This document shows, in pieces, positions 28,201-34,200 of a DNA stretch of 64,000 bases (positions are counted from its first letter, which is position 1; every line of letters begins with the position of its first letter). The notes beneath the pieces are model-generated. The model did not search any database. It was not told the origin of the DNA and saw nothing but the letters and a program-made list of their open reading frames with translations. Made by a program: the position numbers and the translations under genes. The stretch spans positions 12,220 to 76,219 of the forward strand of contig BQKZ01001291.1 in the NCBI GenBank assembly GCA_036244855.1. Direction: 5' to 3'. Source of the DNA: Temnopleurus reevesii. Its lineage: Eukaryota; Echinodermata; Echinoidea; Temnopleuroida; Temnopleuridae.

Positions 28201-31200
28201 GTTATTATCTCTGCAAAATAATCAATTACAAACAATGGCAAATGACTTGGATTTATAACCCCTCATCGTGTAAACTAGCACATACTCTAATGGAATATCA
28301 AGCCAAACATCAACAACTAAATTCAGGTTCGTGAGAATATGACTACAGTCAAACTTGTCTACAGAGGCCATCTCAAGGGAAACAGAAAAAGTGGCAACTG
28401 TAGACAGGTGGCCTCTATAGACAGGTTCTATAACATTTTCAAATGGAGGGAATCAATTTTGGTGGTCACTAAAGACAGGTGGCCTCTATAGACAGGTTCT
28501 ATAACATGCATTTTCACCTGGAGGTGGCCACTATAGACAGGTGGTCACTATAGACAGTGGCCACTTTAGACAGGATTGACTGTATGCTGATATTTTGTTG
28601 CCAAGAGCTTTATAGCAGTTGACCCAAGCAAAACAAAAAATTGAGATTTATCATTTGTTCTCCCATGCCATTGTCAAAGCCATTCTGTTGCTAGTTTGTG
28701 TCAAGTTTGTATACTTTACTACGATACAGTCATCACTGTAGAGTTGTACATTTGATGCACTACTCTGAAACAAAAAGCAAGTATGAGAATAATGACATGC
28801 CCTATTTAAATGAGAAAATGTCATACTTTGGCAAAAAGCTCATACAATTTTGTAAAGTACAGGGAATAATTTTCCTGGCATCGCATCACACTCTGCTATG
28901 CATTTTAGCAGGATTGCTATAAAAATATACTTTGTTTAGCACCTTTTCACATAGGACTGTATACTTGATAATTGGAAATATATCCTTAATGTTTAAAACT
29001 GCTAATCAAATGTGAAAAGTAAAATTATTCCCTGAAGTATATATAACTTTTACCTTCCCCAACCTTTTGGCATATAAAACAGTATAACATTGCAAAGATT
29101 TTTTACTTAACCCTTTAAGGAATCTTCCAAGTGATGATACCTTGGAATCTTAAAGTACATGAATAAAAATATGCGTGGCAATAAGACCCAATATGAGTTT
29201 ACCAAAAAGAAAGTGCTATCTTCATAAGATGTAGATGTAATACATCACTATATTTCAAACAGAAAAAAAATTATGAGTAAACTGTTTACAAAGAGTAAAA
29301 ATTCATCAAATCTCTAACTTATGTTCGGAATATTATTTATATAAAAACCCATTTCATGTCAAGAACATAATTAAGTTCTGTCTTCATTAGCTATGAATAT
29401 ACTACATAAAAATACAGTCAATTAAGAGTACAAGAGAAATATCTAAGTGTGTACAAAAGTCATGTGATTTCAGATTCACCAGACTATAATTATATGGGTT
29501 TAATAATGTAATGCATAGTATTAATCTTTAAATGTTTACTTTGTTGCCAATTTCAGGATTTATGACAATTTTAGTGATCATTATGAAAATTCTCAGCAAT
29601 ACCTCACTTAAGTACTACAGGTGAAAGATTCAAAAGGGGTAAAAATTAATCAAAAACCCAACTTATATCCTGAATATTATTTATAAAAAAAACAATTTCA
29701 TGTCAAGAACACAAGTTCTGTCTTCATTAGATATGAATCTACTACATAAAATGCACTTATATAAGACTACAATAGAAATATATAAGAGTGTACAAAAGTC
29801 ATGTGACGTCAGATCACCAGACTATAATTATATGTGTTCAATAAGATAATGCATTAATCTTTAAATGTTTATTGTGTTGCCAATTCAAGGATTTATGACA
29901 ATTTCAGTGATTATTTTCATCATAAAAATTCTCAGCAACAGATGGCTAATGGTGGCACAATAATAATGGTCAGATTTGGTGTTTATTATTTTCTCTTTCT
30001 TCTCAAGTATCTGTATAACTCTGCATCAAAAGATATTGAACCATAACACAAAATGCTTTCTATCATCCTGAAAGGGTTTTAAAAAAGACAAAAAGTTTTC
30101 CAAAAGTGAAATCTAACATAGATCCTGGAAAAGCATTATGACAGTTCGTTAGCCAACAAAGAATTGACCACTTTACTGACCTTGCCAACATCCGATGACC
30201 TTTTTGCACTTTAATTACCATGTGCTTCCTTCATGGTTGATATTGATTAAATGCTTCACATTCCATTAGTTAATGTTACATGATAACTCCAGTCCAGTCT
30301 GATGTTGGGAAAATTATGATTGGTGAGACATATCAGCGAGCATTATTAATATTTATTGGTGAAAAGTAACTGAGCAAACTTTCATTTAGGGTAACTAATG
30401 ATATAAAAAAAATAATAAGTTGGTCATTTTTTCAATTCTATCTTTTTTAATAAGTAGGGTACAGTTAGAATAAAATATAGTGGCAAATGGAATATACTTG
30501 CTTTTTTGAAGGTGTATATTTTTAAAATATACAAAGTTAAATACAGCCTAAAGTTTTGCAGAAAAATTTGATTACAACTTGCATATTAAGGGGCGTGCAT
30601 TTTGCAAGGCTCAATTTTTTGTTGCATGGCCCTCCTGCAATATCAATTTATGTGTACTTGATAATAATATAAATGTTAGCATTTCTGTTGCCAAATCATA
30701 ATAATTTCATATTCAAATTGTGAAAATAATATTAAAATGGAAAATAAATCAAGAAAAAAAAATTCATGATCCTAAATGACTGGAACAGATTTTAAACTAC
30801 TACACATAAATAATTGCAGAGCATAAAAAGATCATTCAATCACTGTTATTTCAATTCCACAAAATTGGCCACTGCTATTACATGGGTGACTAAATGCACT
30901 CACATTTGGCGCAGACTGTTGTCAGAAAATCAATAGTAACCTTAACTAATGAAAACCAAAATTTAATGCCTCCAGGGGATTATTATGTGCAGAATATGAT
31001 ACGCCATGATGATGCCCTTTGTTGGAATACTCCTAAGGGAGTGGTAAATGTGTGTACATTGTATGCATGCCTGAACCTAATAAGCTGGGATGACAATAAC
31101 CTTAACTCTTTCGCTACCGCGCGCCGCTCACATCGACGCAACAAAATACTACAAATTGAACGGTAAGCTTCCGCTGTCGGCGGCTTGCTGACGTCACTGT

Positions 31201-34200
31201 AGATATACAAGGATATACAGGGATCCCCCCACTGAAGCTTGCATATAATATACCGTACGCTAATCTGCATAGCTTCTGACCTTGTTTTCAGCCAGTGAGA
31301 GCGGCTCTCCGTCTGAACACAAAGTAAAAAGCTTTTCCTCCAGTTTCCTGCACTTTATTCCGTACAGATATAGGGAATTTGGAAACTGAAATTTGTTAGC
31401 GAAAGAGTTAAATTTCTTGGAGAACAAATTGTTTAGAACAGAAACAGCTACCCTGGGTAAATAACCCTGGGTCAATACCTGTAAGCATTTAAGAACTTTT
31501 CTTTACAATTCAGGAAATTAAAGACTTAAAATCACAAAACCAAATAGCATTCAACTTCATATTAGAAAAACAGAAAAATGGAAAAATAAAGACATTTATT
31601 CTTGAACCCAATAAACTGGGGTGACAACCTCTAAATTGCTTTGAGAACTATAACAGCTCATTTCTAGAACTAAAGCAGCTTCCCCAGATAAATAGCCCTG
31701 GGTCATAACTTGTAAGCATTTAAGGGAAAAAATATAATTTCGGAAAATCTCAACTAAAAACCACAAAACCAAATAGTATTCAACTTCTTATTAGAAAAAA
31801 TAAAGACATTAAGTCCCTAACCTGTAATATAATCTGAATCTAACAGAAGCCAACTTATTTGACAAAATACAGACAGATTTTGTATGAAAGTGCCTCTAAT
31901 AAACAAAATACTTATGGAAGAAACGCATCCGGTAAAGATCCTTGTACCATAGATTATTGAAAATTGTCCTTTTGATGACTAAAAATAGCCTGGATACTCA
32001 TGAACAAAAGGTACATTGATTCACTGTATGCCATGATACCAACCATTTCAGAATGTGCATAAGATGGACTTAGTTTCATATGAATTCAAGGATTTCATCA
32101 TAAATGAGTGGCTGTGAGTATCATTGCTGCTGTTATGTTTGCTGTCACCTTGGTTCAGTTGTTGCACTAGTCATATTTTAATTTAAACCCCATGTATATT
32201 CCGGAACAGTTGGCATCTCTGTGCATAGATGATGTTCCTGAGCTCTAGTGCCAAAGCAAGTTTAGGAAATAATCAATGACTTCATTGATTTTTAATTAGG
32301 TATGCAAATTAACTATGCGGTCATCTACCCAGGGAATTACATAACACTGCAAGTTTACATGTCAAATGTGAATGCCAGAGTTCAATATACCTGTACACAA
32401 ATAGTTGAAATTCTGCAACTACGAATCTAAAGTACAATATAGTGTTCTTATGTAATTTAGATCAATTCAAATTTGACTCTGAGGTCATCAACAAATTCAC
32501 GGTCTACTTGTCTATCCAACATACCCTGTTTTCTCAATAATTTTTTTTTTATTCATGTAATTCTTATAAATATTGTAACTCTAATTTTATAGAATTTGGA
32601 GTTCCTTTAATCATTGCTCCTTGTTCTGTGATTGGCTGCCTCTCACATCCTGATCTTTCTTTCTCTCCACCTCCTTGTTTAGCCTTTTCTATATGTATTC
32701 ACTTCATTAACTCGTCATTTTGCTTGTGATTAAGTTACATAAAAGTTAAACAAATTAAAGATTTCAAGATTCTACCATTGGTGTGAACAAGATCTCAGAA
32801 TGGTCCATTTGACTCATCTTCAAGAGAAAAATTGCAAGCAGACTAGCCTGCAATATGGCAGTCTGACTTAGTTAAAAGAACCTCCCATTATCAGCTTTAC
32901 CTGCTCTACAAAAGACAGGAAATTTATTTAACTTGGCCTTGTTAAGTCTCCAAAAGCATTAAAAAAATGTGCTTGTATAGTTAGATTTTCCAATCCGACA
33001 ACACAACTACATCTCTTCACGGTTTCCTTAATTCCACCTGACCTTAGCTGTACTGGTTGCCATGGAAACCCTTCCAACCATTGCATATTAGATGAATAAT
33101 GCTGCATCCAAAGTGTTCAAAACATCATCACCTGTACACCTATTATCCAGCACACTTGTTAACATGCAATTTCAGAATGGTTATGCTAGAAAATCTGCGA
33201 CCTCTCCTCTCGCTCTATATGATTACTTCTCTATCCTACATGTTGATCAGTACGCCAGCTTTTGAAATATACAAAGGATTTTTCTTGAGAAAAGGGTGTC
33301 TATAAAATGAGGAAGAGGATTGGAAAGTGAAATGTTGGATGAAATAGATAGGTACTAGTATATGGAAAGATATATAAAGAATGTAAATATAAGAGAGGGA
33401 TAATGATTAAGTGATAAGGGAGGGAAAGGAAAAAAAGGATTATAAGGAAGTAGACTAAAAGGAGAGAGAACAAACACTATGTTAAAAGGAGTTTAGAAGA
33501 ATAATAAATGGATCATTAAGAGATAGAGGGAAGAGAGAAAAAGCATGAGACAGAGTTTGAAGAGATAAAGAAAGAAAAGTATCAGGAGGAAAAAGAAGAG
33601 ACAGAAGGGTAGAAAATTAGACTGGAAGGGGGAAGCTAGTGAAAAAAAGGAAAAAGATAGGATAAGAGAGAAAAGAGATTAATTTTTTTTTAAAGTGAAG
33701 GGGATGAGACAGAAAGAAAAGCAAATGTGTGTGAAGGACAAACTTGTGATATGAAACTCCTTTGGGATGTTATACAACCATATTTTTCAATGATTAGAAT
33801 GTATTGATTATAATATGCATGTAAGGGTGTGATCCAGTATGAGGTGTCACAGAAATCATTACACATTCCCAAAGCCCCGGTCATATAGGACCCCGGAAGC
33901 AACACGATTCACCCCGACTCGTTGTTCTGAGGCAGTTAACTGTGAATTAACAAAAAGTCGGGGTGAATCGTGATGCTTCCCGGGTCCTATGTGACCGGGG
34001 CTTTACTCTTGTTAGATCATAGTGTGCATAATCGTATGAGCTACTTTGCTCTATGAGCCCCCAATATTCATCGTTGGTTGAGAAAACCGGCTACATGCCT
34101 ACCTTGTCTTCTTTAACTGACCACTGTTAGATGTTTATAAAGCATTGAAGAGCCTATCTCTTTCCATTTCCGAAGTTTTTTCAAATTTATTTGGTATGTT

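Larger units (their letters stand above)
24171..28343. other. Intron 1, middle part
   Basis: Apart from the CT/ATCT microsatellite and MITE G copy 2, no coding or structured feature is supported. A weak 15-nt microexon-like site at about 27517-27531 was considered and not called. Confidence 0.5.

Noticed and set aside
28346..28582. CRISPR-like array because of repeated TAGACAGG units
   Set aside because: The units are contiguous and inside a MITE with TA flanks, in an animal genome; there are no unique spacers.
30907..30918. 12-nt microexon-like segment before GTGAGT
   Set aside because: Weak pyrimidine tract; such small AG..GT pairs are expected by chance in 18 kb.
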